Origin: Charina bottae
Lineage: Eukaryota; Chordata; Lepidosauria; Squamata; Charinaidae
NCBI GenBank assembly: GCA_023362775.1
Contig: JALMGJ010000001.1
Coordinates: 64,056,001 to 64,120,000, forward strand
Length of the DNA stretch: 64,000 bases
Reading direction: 5' to 3'
Positions within the stretch are counted from its first letter, which is position 1. Every line of letters begins with the position of its first letter. The notes below the pieces were generated by a model that saw nothing but the letters and a program-made list of their open reading frames with translations, was not told where the DNA came from and did no database searches. Shown here one piece after another: positions 54,035-64,000 of this stretch. The translations under genes and the position numbers were made by a program.

Positions 54035-54870
54035 CAAGAAAGATGCTGCCTTCTGTGGAAGGCATTGCTTAGGCGTGCCATTTGCCACTTGAAATTTTTT
54101 ATTTAGAAACAGACATACTCTATAATCAGTTTAATCAAATACATTTGGCTCCATAATGATATACTATATATGCACTACTGTTATATTCATTGATATAATT
54201 ATATCTTATTAAATGCTAGATTAACTTTCTAATGGTAAGACCTAATTGTATAAGTAAGCATGACTGAGCATGCCAGGACCATGTTCCTTGGTCTGAGAGA
54301 AAGGCTCGTGTCCTAGGAGACCAAGCATCACAAAGACAATTCAATGGCCTGCACATCCTTATCACACACTGTACATTCCCTAACAAGTATAAACAATGCA
54401 TACCAAAGCACTCTGCCATGTCTTCACACTGGGGATTTAGAGACTTGTCAGAAAATCGTTATCATGCCTCCATTACCAAGCAACAATTGATATCATGGCC
54501 TAATGGTATTACCACACATGTCAAGTATATTAACACACACACATTCATAGTAACCTTACATCAGGGCTCTTTGCCTCCCACGGCTTAGGGTCCAGCAACT
54601 CACTGTATTCAATAAGATGATTGTTTGGATCCTCTCCAATTGTTTTAGTAAATTCTTTGAGTGTGTTTTCTATGAACAACTTCTTCACTGATTGACAGGA
54701 ATGTAGTGAGAAGCAATTGGAAAATGAAAGAAATGCTCTTTGGCCTACCTGGTCTTGCAAATGTTTCTTCGACTATGACACAGGCTGTTTTCTTGTTATG
54801 AGCCACAGAAATTGTGAAGGTCGATCAAACATACTAAAGTAGGAGGCAGTTTTCCATGTCCATAAACAGA
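54035..54870. other. intergenic, no feature seen
   Basis: AT-rich sequence with no coding or repeat signal recognised. Confidence 0.5.
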
Positions 54871-54874
54871 TCAT

Positions 54875-54940
54875 TGAATTCTGGGAGTTGAAGTCCACGC
54901 ATCTTGAAGTTGCCAAGGTTGAGAAACAATGGTCTACCCT
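54875..54940 (-). mobile_element. non-autonomous squamate hAT-like repeat, end fragment
   Basis: Read on -, CATTGTTTCTCAACCTTGGC followed by CTTCAAGATGCGTGG and ACTTCAACTCCCAGAATTC. This is the familiar CAGTG-TTTCTCAACC terminal sequence of an abundant lizard and snake repeat. Only one end is present. Confidence 0.65.
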
Positions 54941-54944
54941 GAAG

Positions 54945-55940
54945 GCCTCAACTAAGCTACTTCCTTCAGAATGCCATGATGTCACCAGTGCTGGGAGTAA
55001 AATTCAGCTACCCAACCAATTCACTTCCATAAATGAAAGGATGGGGAGACCAGTTTCTTCTTTGCCTCAAGCAGCATGTCTGAATTTGAATATTGCCGAG
55101 GGCTAATTCCATTCAGTTACATGAAACCCAAAGCAATTCCCCACCCCCACCCCCACCCCATTTATCATATGTAAACCAGCCTGGAGCCTTAAAGATAGAG
55201 AGCAGGATATAAATGCTTTAAATAAACAAAGAAAAACAGGTTCCCAAAGGACTGAAATAACATGAAAGCAGAACCATCAATTTTAGCACTCTAAATCTAA
55301 AAACTAAATCTTTGTATTCTAAATAAAACTACAGTAATTGTGGATTTTCCTGACTGTATGCAATAAAAGAATTAGAATAGGTTCCCTACTTCAGACTGTG
55401 GTTTCTGAGTGTTATAGTAAAGAAGGGTGATTCTTCCACATTAAGTAATGGGGGTAGAGTCTAATATTCTAGGTAAAATAAGAATGTGTGCTGCAGGATA
55501 GGTAATTAATTAAAAGTTCTCATTTAGCTTTCAGCTTAGCTATCTCTTAGGTTTTTTGTGGTAGGCTGTACATGCATAATGCAAAGCTTGAGCATCTGCT
55601 AAAGATGCATTTGGCAAGACTGAAGACCCACTTGCCCTCCTTAGTTTCAGCTCTGATTTAAGAATGCAGACACCTGCTTTTTACTCGTTAGGCAAATGCT
55701 ACATTACATGGGTTTAGGCAGCCTATCTTCTCATGTGGTGGTTTCCGTTTTCTTAAGGGGATAAAGAGAAAGCTGCCAGCGAGAGCCACATTTTTTACCT
55801 GTAATGATATTCTGTGTGCAACAAACACACCTTGAAGGAGGAAGACACCTTCAGTTGGGCTGTACTATAAATGCTGTTCCTTTGTTATCTCTCCTATGAG
55901 GACAGTAGTCAGAAGTGAATATAAACAGCACAAGAGAAGC
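54945..55940. other. intergenic, no feature seen
   Basis: No gene recognised. A CCCCACC run lies at about 55140-55160. Confidence 0.5.
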
Positions 55941-55942
55941 TT

Positions 55943-56325
55943 GTTGTTGTTGTTGTTCAGTCGTTTAGTCGTGTCCGACTCTTCGTGACCTCATGGACCA
56001 TAGCATGCCAGGCCTTCCTGTCCTCCACTGTCTCCCGGAGTTTACTCAAATCCATGTTCATTACATCGGTGATGCTATCTAACCATCTCATCCTCTGCCG
56101 TCCCCTTCTCCTTTTGCCTTCAGTCTTTCCCAGCATCAGGGTCTTTTCCAGTGAGTCCTCTCTTCGCATTAGGTGGCCAAAGTATTTGAGCTTCAGCTTC
56201 AGTATCTGTCCTTCCAACGAATAGTCAGGGTTGGTTTCCTTTAGGATTCACTGATTTGACCTCCTTACAGTCCAAGGGACTCTTAAGAGTCTTCTCCAGC
56301 ACCACAGTTCGAAAGCATCAATTCT
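55943..56325 (-). mobile_element. BovB LINE, 5'-truncated 3' end
   Basis: BovB C-terminus on the - strand (LKYFGHLMRREDSLEKTLM, RRRGRQRMRWLDSITDVMNM, HEVTKSRTRLND). Upstream BovB sequence reaches the motif for RRIDAFELWC near 56320. The tail is (GTT)n at 55943-55957. Substitutions and a stop (near 56222) show that it is not functional. Confidence 0.93.
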
Positions 56326-56329
56326 AAGC

Positions 56330-56955
56330 AAGATCAAACATATGAAAATGGCCTACAGAACTGTGGATGCCCCTGCAAAGATCCCAAAGGAGAAGCATTT
56401 TGATCTTGTGTTTCTTTTTTCCTCTATTTTTTACAAATTGCTTAAAGTGAGTCAGTTTTCTTTTACTAAAACAACTAACATCAATACAGGAATGTTTGCA
56501 ATAGCATCCAGATCTGTCACATAGCGGCTATGATTCATGAAGGATAGCAACTTGGGAACAATCCAACAATACTGTCTCCTGTGCAAACCTAATTTAAACG
56601 AATGAGCGCCTGTTCCACTTATTTTGATCACTTTTGGTTTTTTTACATCTGTTTTTCAGAACTCTGTCCAATGGCCAGTAAATCAGGCAGTACCTGGCCT
56701 CAGGCTTTTAAAGACATAAAAGGAAAAGGAGATGGGGAAGAGAGAAGGAAAAGACACTCTACTAGTAATTCTTCATGATGAAATTCATTAGGCAGTCATT
56801 TAGACAGTCATCGAGACTGTCAGCTTACATCAGAACTTAACAGTACCACTGAGTTGGAACAAACACAGACCCACATTTTATCTAGGCCTATATTCTGTTC
56901 CTGAAATGGCGTATAGAAGCCTTGGGAAGCTCACAACAGAACATGAGAGCAGTGT
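56330..56955. other. intergenic, no feature seen
   Basis: No coding or repeat signal recognised. Confidence 0.5.
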
Positions 56956-56964
56956 GAGCGTCAG

Positions 56965-57187
56965 CATAACATGGTGGCTAAGATGTTGGACTAGGATTGG
57001 GGAGATCAAGGTCCATGTTCTCCCTTATTTATGGAAGCTTCATGGGTGATTTGGGATCAGTCATCATCTCTCAGCCCAGCCTACCACACAGGGTTGTGTG
57101 GGGTGAAACCTTGAAAAAGGAGTGTTATTATGCTGCCTTGATCTCTTGAAGGAAGGGCAAAATATTAGTCTAATAAATAAACAGCAT
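56965..57187 (+). mobile_element. tRNA-derived SINE, degraded
   Basis: Same layout as the SINE at 31635: ATGGTGGCTAAGATGTTGGA, TCTCTCAGCCCAGCC, CACAGGGTTGTGTGGGG, and an ATAAATAAA tail. The B box is eroded (AAGGTCCATGTTC). Confidence 0.7.
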
Positions 57188-57639
57188 TGCCCACTTACGC
57201 ATTCCAAGAATAGATAATGAGTAGAATGTTGGGTTTAATATTGGAGATAGTATATAGACATCATGACTCATAGCTACTAAGAGTCTTTCCCTTTTTAGAG
57301 CTGTCCTGGTTTGTAGCCATCACTGTATCTCATCGGGATTGTCATTGATGAACTATATGTTTCAAGAACTGCATGATTTTATTTATCTGAATCACCCATC
57401 ATTTACTGTATTTACCCAAAAGGAAGATGAGCCTGAATTCAAGCTAATCCCACCCTCCTCATTAAAAGGAAGGTTAGATGGGGGGAAAAAATAACATCTT
57501 CTAGCAGGAAATAATACAGTTTCACTAGGGGATACATCCCTTTCTGTTCATTTTCTCCATTTCAAGTGTAATCTTACACTCTTACACTATCCTCTTTTAC
57601 TTGCCTATATTTTAATTTTTTCCCTAAACTAAAAAGATG

Positions 57640-58170
57640 CAAAGTTTGCAATGTTTCCTTATGTGGGAGTTGCTCTGGTTGCTTGTTTTCTGCACCTTTT
57701 CTAGCCCTAGAGTACCCTTTGTTCAATTACAAGGTTCTAGATACGGTTGCACAATGTGTTTGTACAAAATCATTACAAAATTAGCAATTTTATCTTGTAG
57801 CCCTTTCTTAATGATCCCCAACAAGGAATTTGCCTTTGTCATAGTTGTGCAATGTATCCATGTTTTCATCAAGCTCTCCATCCCCGCCCTCAGTCTCTAT
57901 CATCAGCTGCTACTAGCTCAGACTCCATCACAGACGCCATCTGTGAGGCGAGGCTGTTTTGCTCCCGTGTGCCTCGCTTTGCATAACCTTTCATTAAAAT
58001 GGCCCATGCAGCTCAGTTTGAAGAGAAGCTTGTGAAACTCTTCACCATCCTTTTTGTTTTAACTATGCCAAATATTTTGGCATTATCTGCAAACGTGGCC
58101 CTAACTTAATGGATACTTGCAAACTGAGTTCAGATAAAAGCTCCGTTCCAATGCAGAACTGTGGGAGATT
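57640..58170. repeat. possible old amniote interspersed repeat
   Basis: Segments such as CTTAATGATCCCCAACAAGG, TTTGCCTTTGTCATAGTTG and TTTTGGCATTATCTGCAAAC resemble, in the same order, a repeat that is widespread in amniote genomes. I cannot name the family with confidence. A 132-codon + strand frame here (57637-58035) is not a recognisable protein. Confidence 0.4.
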
Positions 58171-58677
58171 TCAGCAGTGGAAGGCAGCCAAAACCTTTCC
58201 CTCTGAGCAACTTTCTGCTGGATTGTTGTGGGTTTGAAATGCAGACAAAATTAAGAGTTCGTCATATTCCTTCAATTTCATATCTCCCCATTCTAGGCTG
58301 CATTTCCTATTCCATGTCAGCATCCCCTCATCTGGTGCCCAATTGCCATTATTCACTGGGCCATGGGAATGGGCATTATAATCAGTCATATTTGAGTTCA
58401 CTATGACCATGCAGATCAGCTTTCTACACCTAGAAAAAACCCGAGCCTCTATGTATTAATCCTGAACATCTATGCCCTCTCCCCATCGTTGCTACAGTTT
58501 GAACTCAGTTGAAAGAACAGTGCCATCCAGCTAGCTAATATCAAAGCTCACATGCCCTGTGCTTTGGCAAGAACATTTGGATCTTCACAAGATGGATTCC
58601 AGATGGTTTTAGGATATTAAAGCCTGACCTTTTATTTTTCTAAAGATTAAAGTGGGAACAGGCTCTTTTCCTTAAAG
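58171..58677. other. intergenic, no feature seen
   Basis: No gene or repeat recognised. Confidence 0.5.
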
Positions 58678-58690
58678 TAGTACTTTCAAA

Positions 58691-59014
58691 TGGCTCAGCA
58701 GGTAAGACGCCAGGTTTGTCCATCGGAAGATCGCAAGTTCGGAGGTTTGAATCCCTAGCCCCGCGTGACAGAGTGAGCTCCCGCACTAGCCCCAGCTCTT
58801 GCCAACCTAGCAATTCGAAAGCATGCAAATGCAAGTAGATTAATAGGTACCACTTCGGTGGGTAGGTAACAGAGTTCCACATGTGTCAGGCCACATGACC
58901 ATGGAAGTGTCTTCGGACAACGCTGGCTCTTCGGCTAACAAACAGAGATGAGCACCGCCCCCTAGAGTCGGACACAAATGCACAAATGTGCGGGGGGAAC
59001 CTTTACCTTTACCT
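58691..59014 (+). mobile_element. Sauria-type SINE, full length
   Basis: A box TGGCTCAGCAG, B box GGTTTGAATCC (one mismatch), body as in 2422-2754, and a CTTTACCTTTACC tail. The 13-bp target-site duplication tagtactttcaaa lies at 58678-58690 and 59015-59027. Confidence 0.92.
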
Positions 59015-59027
59015 TAGTACTTTCAAA

Positions 59028-60410
59028 AGAACTAAAGAAACAGAAAAGAGGATAAACAATTATTCCAGTACTTTTGATTAGACAGGTTATTTTAACAAAA
59101 GCAAAATGAGAAGCATGTTGTTGTTGTCATAGCTAGTAGAAGTATAGTTTTTGAAAGATAAATATATGCAGTGGCTTTATTTCTTCATGTATAATTATAC
59201 CATCTGCATAGATACTAGTTTATAGAGTTAAATACATGAAAGAGAGAGACCCATGAGTTTAATCTAAATTAGTTCTTTGAATCAGTTCTGGCTGATAGCC
59301 AGAAGAGCTTTGAAGCGTTGCTCCTTGGACCTCTTGATGGAGGGCTGTAATGCAGGATCCAGTGTCAATTACTGAAAGCTACATAAAGGGAATCCATTTC
59401 ATGTCCTTAATAAGAAGGCTACACTGACTGTACTGGCTTGAAACGAAGGTGGTTTTTTTTTTTTGAGTACTGAAAGATGCTAAGAATCTCTCCCATCCCC
59501 AAAAATTTCTTCTTTCTTGATCCTGTTGGCTGCCAATTTTTCCTTTATCTGCTGTTGTTTCAGCATCATTTATTTCCTTCCTGTTATTGTGATGGCAGAA
59601 TCCACCTATGTCCTGATTTGAAAAGCCTCGGTTAAAATGGCTCCCCCCCCCAAATAGTCATCTTTTCATTATTTTCCTGATTAGCCCTGCTGTCTTTAAA
59701 CTCTCCAGCTCCCACAAGCAATATCTAATTTTACAACAGCCCCAGAGAAACCTTGTCAAGGAAGCAGGTCTGTTTGATTGCTGAAGATTCTACCTGTCCA
59801 TCCCATGTGGCAAATCACCTCTCAGACTCTCTTCTTGGGACACAAATTCTGGAAACTATATTTCATCAGTGTCACTGATCTAATGGAGATTTCTCATTGC
59901 TGCAGCAGCCATCGGGGGATTTTTGGGGGAGGAAAGGAGTGGGTATAAAGGAAGAAAATGAATAGGTTCTAGTCCAAAATAGTTTCATTTATATTCCAAA
60001 ATGTGGCTTTTTGCTTATAAATGGAAACAAGCAACCCCTCTCCTATCAGCTAAATGTTCTCTGCAAAAGTTGCCTGGATCTTTTTAGTCCAGGATGGACT
60101 CAGGGCTTGGGAGTAAATTTGTCTATGGAAAAATGGCTGGAGGAGGGCAGGGCATATATTTGCAGGAAGCATCAGTGGGTACAGGAAAAGTTGTGCTTCC
60201 CCTCTTCTCACTGACCAAATCTTTCCTACAGATGTTCTGCATCATGGCAAATGAGGGTTTAACATCCTTTCCAAAGTGAATCTGTTTGTATAAAATTCAG
60301 GATGTAGTGAAACTTGTAAGAAAACTACACCCAGTGTAAAATTTTCCATGGTACTTCTTGATAAACATTGGAGAGTATAAAACTGCACAACCTCCCACAG
60401 ATCCACCGTT
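59028..60410. other. intergenic, no feature seen
   Basis: No gene or repeat family recognised. Short T- and C-runs at about 59453-59464 and 59643-59650. Confidence 0.5.
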
Positions 60411-60411
60411 A

Positions 60412-60490
60412 AAATTTTACCTTTGGAAGACAATCTTACTCGGCTACGAGTGATCGCCAATGAATGAAATGAATGATGAATAAAACTGCA
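60412..60490 (+). mobile_element. 3' end of the second LINE family (as in 41451-44830)
   Basis: TTTTACCTTTGGAAGACAAT, CTTACTCGGCTACGAGTGAT and CGCCAATGAATGAAATGAAT match the reverse complement of 41458-41530. This is therefore a short, 5'-truncated + strand copy of the LINE nested in BovB, ending in (GAATGA)n-like tail repeats. Confidence 0.82.
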
Positions 60491-60800
60491 GAGAATTTAA
60501 CAAAATTAGGCTAAGAGAGCATTTGCCTCCCTCCCTCCCCTCTTTTTCTCTCTCTCTCTCTTCCATGTTTGACTCCCAAGGGCCAAACTGTGGGAACAGA
60601 TGAACAAAGAAGTCATGTTGGTATCTTTGTAAAGTTCAGAAGAAATGCTCTTTAAATGTTCTTTTATATGGAAGAACTGGCCGTGAGCATTAGATTCCAA
60701 CACAGTTCTATTTCTTTCCCCAACGCATCCCAACTCCGCTCATCTTTTCCCATTGCATTGCTGTGGTGTCTTGCTGCTGAATGACTTTGCAGAGGTAGCA

Positions 60801-60962
60801 GGGTGTCTGCTGGGTACGGTTTAAAAAGAAAGTCAGGATGGCAGTTGCAACGATGTGATCAAAATTCCGTCTGTTTTTTATGTGTCACGCTCATAAAAAA
60901 CAGATGGAGCTTCGATTGCAACTGCCATTTTGACTTGTTTTACCATACTCTGTGGACACCCT
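60801..60962. mobile_element. small inverted-repeat element (MITE-like), relative of 47266-47412
   Basis: The left end, GGGTGTCTGCTGGGTACGGT, is mirrored at the right (ACCATACTCTGTGGACACCC). Inner parts ATGGCAGTTGCAAC and TTGCAACTGCCATTTTGAC also pair, and a central CTGTTTTTTATG/CATAAAAAACAG inverted repeat makes almost the whole element foldable. Confidence 0.7.
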
Positions 60963-60964
60963 TG

Positions 60965-61668
60965 CAGAAAGCTGTTGTGACATTGCCAGGGGTTCAATAT
61001 GCTGGCATGTTTTGGGCTCCAGCAGGTAGCAGAATACCGGAGCAACCCTTTTGTACTGAATTGACTTAAATCGTGTTAGAATTCTGATGTTAGACACAAT
61101 CAAGTGCAGTGTCTACTTTGAGAAAAGCAACGAAATACAAGCACAGTCCAAACTGAATCTGATACTTCAACTGTATGCATGTACAGTAGGTATGTTAATT
61201 AAATCACCCATCACAAGCTGCAGAATTCATACTCTCATCCCGTAGGAAGACTCCATACTGCACAATCTGGTGAAGAAGCTGCTTGCTCTCCCCAAGGCTC
61301 TCAACCTCTAATGCTCACGAGTGTGGAAAGTCCCCAGCTGATCAGCCTCATTAACATTAGCTGATTCAGTTTCCTCAGTCACCTCCAACTCCTCTGTGAA
61401 GTTCACTAACCCCGATATTGGAGAGATCATGCAACTTATATGCTCTCCGGCTAAGAGTGATGATTCAATAAATTAGACGTGCTCCATTATCGTGGGATTG
61501 GCTGAAAGATTTATTAGCCTGAGATTAGAAAGCTAGCTTCAAGATAATATGGCACAGGACAGGAGCAATACTTTTGCTGCCTCCACCCTGACACTCTACA
61601 ATCCCAAAGGTTTGTGGCTGAAGCAAGAGGCAGGGTGATTGATTCTGGGCACATATTACCTGCCTATG
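60965..61668. other. intergenic, no feature seen
   Basis: No coding or repeat signal recognised. Confidence 0.5.
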
Positions 61669-61676
61669 TTCTAGAG

Positions 61677-62107
61677 CAGAGCTTTCCAAACTTTTCATGT
61701 TGTTGACACACTTTTTAGACATGCATCATTTCGCGACACACTCTTACAGCAGGGCACAAAGCAGGCACTAGGACCTGCGCGGAATCACAGCGGGTTTGGA
61801 GGCAGCAAGGCACAAGGCAGGCACTAGGACCTGGTGGAATCCTGGCAGGGCAGGTTTGGAGGCAGCAAGGCACAAGGCAGGCACTAGGACCTGCGCAGAA
61901 TCACAGCAGGTTTGGAGGCAGCAAGGCACAAAGCAGGCACTAGGACCTGCGCGGAATCACAGCAGGTTTGGAGGCAGCAAGGCACAAGGCAGGCACTAGG
62001 ACCTGCACGGAATCCTGGCAGGACTCAGAGGCAGCAGCAGCCACGACACACCCAGACACTGCAGCCAACACACTAACGTGTCCCGACAGACAGTTTGGAA
62101 AGCTCTG
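61677..62107. mobile_element. hAT MITE, copy 4, with internal minisatellite
   Basis: Perfect 8-bp target-site duplication ttctagag at 61669-61676 and 62108-62115. The left end is CAGAGCTTTCCAAACTTTTC and the right end CAGTTTGGAAAGCTCTG. The interior holds about five tandem units of ~58 bp. Confidence 0.93.
61752..62036. repeat. ~58-bp minisatellite inside hAT MITE copy 4
   Basis: About five units built on GGCACTAGGACCTG and GGTTTGGAGGCAGCAAGGCA. The units differ by small indels (CGCGGAATCACAG against GTGGAATCCTGGCAGG). Confidence 0.9.
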
Positions 62108-62115
62108 TTCTAGAG

Positions 62116-64000
62116 ACACTCTGGCAATAAAACTCCAGTTCGTCTAACATTCTAATTTCATTCTTCTTTATGATTCTAGGATTGCTATCCGTTGTTAGGC
62201 TAAGATAATGTAGCAAATGTAAGATTCACTCGGTCACACTCACTCCGGAGAAAGGTGGTTTTGGGGGACATTCCACATCTTTTCCCTGCATTGTTACCTT
62301 TCTCTGGAACAGTAACTCTTTAGCCAGGGGTGACCTCAGGGAGATTAAAAAAAAATCAAGCCCCTTTTTTACATGTATCACATATACAGTACACATTAAA
62401 TAATGGGTAATGCTTCATTTGCTTGGCCATGGCCATCATCTTGGCTCTTTTGATCCTTTCCTGTGGCCGCCCCTGTCTCTAGCACATACAACTCCCATTG
62501 CTAGCCTAGGGAAGATATCTGGAGGGACTCAGGTTGGGGAAGCCTGCTTTAGACCATTTATCCTGGACAGAAAAAACCAAATATGCAAATAGCGGTTTGT
62601 CCAATTGCAGGAAGCAATACCACCATTCCCAATAGACAAATCAACGTTTCTATCAAACAAGTAATAGCCAATGGTTAAATAGTACTGAATATTTTGCTAA
62701 TGGACATAATCACGACTGGTTAGTAAAGGTAACCAGCAATTCGGGTGGCTCTAGTTCTCTTTGCAGTTCTGCAGGTTATCAACCCTGCTTTCTTTTGCCA
62801 CACTTTCAGCTCGCTTTCAGTTCCTTTTGTCATTCCCCACCCCCATCTTTGATTTTAATAGCCAGCTACTGATTTTAGCTTTGTTCTTCATTTTTTTTTT
62901 TTTTACTGTGTCCTTGATCAGAAGACAGTTCAAAAAGCAGGTCATAAACATTTTAATACATGTATTTAAATAATATATGAGGTCACTTCTGTCTATGTTT
63001 GCCTATTCTTCACAGATTCTGCTGCCATCCTGCTCTGTGGGGAGCCTTAGGCCTCTTCCCTTATCTATTCTGAGCCACAGAACCCAAAAAGTAGTGAACA
63101 GAAATTTACTAGTGAAATTGCTGCAAGCGTCAATAACAGCTCTATCATGCCACCTTCTCTATTGGAAAAAGTATTCTCCATATTTCACTTTTAAAAGAGG
63201 TCAGAACGAATCTTGCCCAAAGTGGTTTCAAACTAGTAGGTTCTCCCTGCTTCTGTATTTCTGCTATCCAGTTTGCAAGGGCGTGCACACTGCACAGCAT
63301 TAAGTGGTTAGGCATCAACACAGATTCTTCTAATTAACCTGATTACCTTTTCCTGCCCTTCCCCATAATGATTTTTATATTATGATTATGTTTTGCTCCA
63401 TAGCCTAGAGAGCACTGTAGTTAATTATGCCTGTTTCTGTGGCTTCCAGTGTTAATAAGTCAAAAGAAACTGACTATCTGGGTAGTTTTTGTTGCATATT
63501 TACTAACCAACTTGGTTGATTTGGTTGTCTTTTTCAGAAGTAAAAAATCCACATTGACCCAATGGTCATTCCATCCAATGGGCTAAATGCTGAACACACA
63601 AGACTTGTCAATATTGGACTCAGTCTGACATATCCCTAAATACAACTTAAAGGCCAAATTCAGATGTGATAAAGCCATTATTCATGTACTGTATCTGCCC
63701 TACAGCATAACCTGCAGACTTCTCAAAGGTCTTTTAAATGGAGTGGCCATATGTCCTATTTTACAGAAGTGATGGTCCTCTAGTTGAAAACTGATTTAGC
63801 GTGTTTAAGGAACTCTCAGAGACCTCAGTCTATCTTTGCTGTTCACCTCTAAAGCATATGTTCTTACTTTCACAAAAAAAGAATGTATGGAGCAAGAGCT
63901 CAGATAACCTGAGACAGAGATATCTTTACATCATGGGGTCATTTTATCAACACAACATAGCCCCATTAATTACTGGAAATCCAAATTCCAGAGGTCAAGT
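62116..64000. other. intergenic, no feature seen
   Basis: Unique-looking sequence with a T-run at about 62890-62904. Two open frames (62761-62973 and 62977-63303) have no recognisable product. Confidence 0.5.

Noticed and set aside
57637..58035. 132-codon open frame
   Set aside because: No recognisable domain, and the region resembles an old interspersed repeat.
58691..58770. tRNA-like sequence with A and B boxes
   Set aside because: Part of a SINE with a 3' body, tail and target-site duplication; it has no intact cloverleaf and is not a tRNA gene.
61752..62036. Regularly spaced repeats that might suggest a CRISPR array
   Set aside because: Units are contiguous tandem copies without unique spacers, inside a hAT element in vertebrate DNA.
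31021..64000. Search for a second cellular gene downstream of LPGAT1
   Set aside because: All frames with recognisable protein similarity belong to mobile elements; no exon of a neighbouring gene was recognised.

Overview
The window is vertebrate nuclear DNA, almost certainly from a squamate reptile. The evidence is the mobile-element mix: several BovB (RTE-clade) LINE copies, tRNA-headed SINEs of the Sauria type, squamate-type L1 and L2/CR1 LINEs, Penelope-like palindromic insertions, Tc1/mariner and hAT DNA transposons, and a Ty3/gypsy retrotransposon. I cannot name the species from the sequence.

The only cellular gene I can support is the 3' part of LPGAT1 on the + strand. Five coding exons (1363-1458, 5471-5744, 21308-21434, 26878-26984, 28180-28331) join in frame into the last 251 residues of an acyltransferase that is about 370 residues in human; the first ~120 residues lie left of the window. 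The 3' UTR runs to a poly(A) signal near 31 kb. The first intron seen here has a GC-AG boundary. The introns, mainly the 15.6-kb one at 5745-21307, are filled with repeats: a 567-bp hAT element, BovB and RTE fragments, a degraded RTE LINE, an L2 5' half, an L1 fragment and two palindromic Penelope-like insertions.

From ~31 kb to the right end I find no cellular gene. 32-34.5 kb is an L2 LINE interrupted by a hAT MITE. 35.2-45.8 kb is a layered nest: one BovB insertion, with an 11-bp target-site duplication at its outer ends, split by a solo LTR, an L1 that kept ORF1 but lost nearly all of ORF2, an intact Tc1-type transposon with a 340-aa DD34E transposase and ~200-bp terminal inverted repeats, and a second APE-type LINE. 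49.2-54.0 kb is a Ty3/gypsy element on the - strand that lacks integrase and has a solo LTR inside gag. The rest is low-information intergenic DNA with SINEs, hAT MITEs and simple repeats.

The most interesting material is (1) three Penelope-like insertions that are near-perfect palindromes with 12-14-bp target-site duplications, two with hammerhead-ribozyme-like cores; (2) the apparently intact, young Tc1 element; (3) the ORF1-only L1 with intact 19-bp target-site duplications; and (4) a four-copy hAT MITE family with conserved ends, perfect 8-bp target duplications and different interiors. No new cellular system was recognised.
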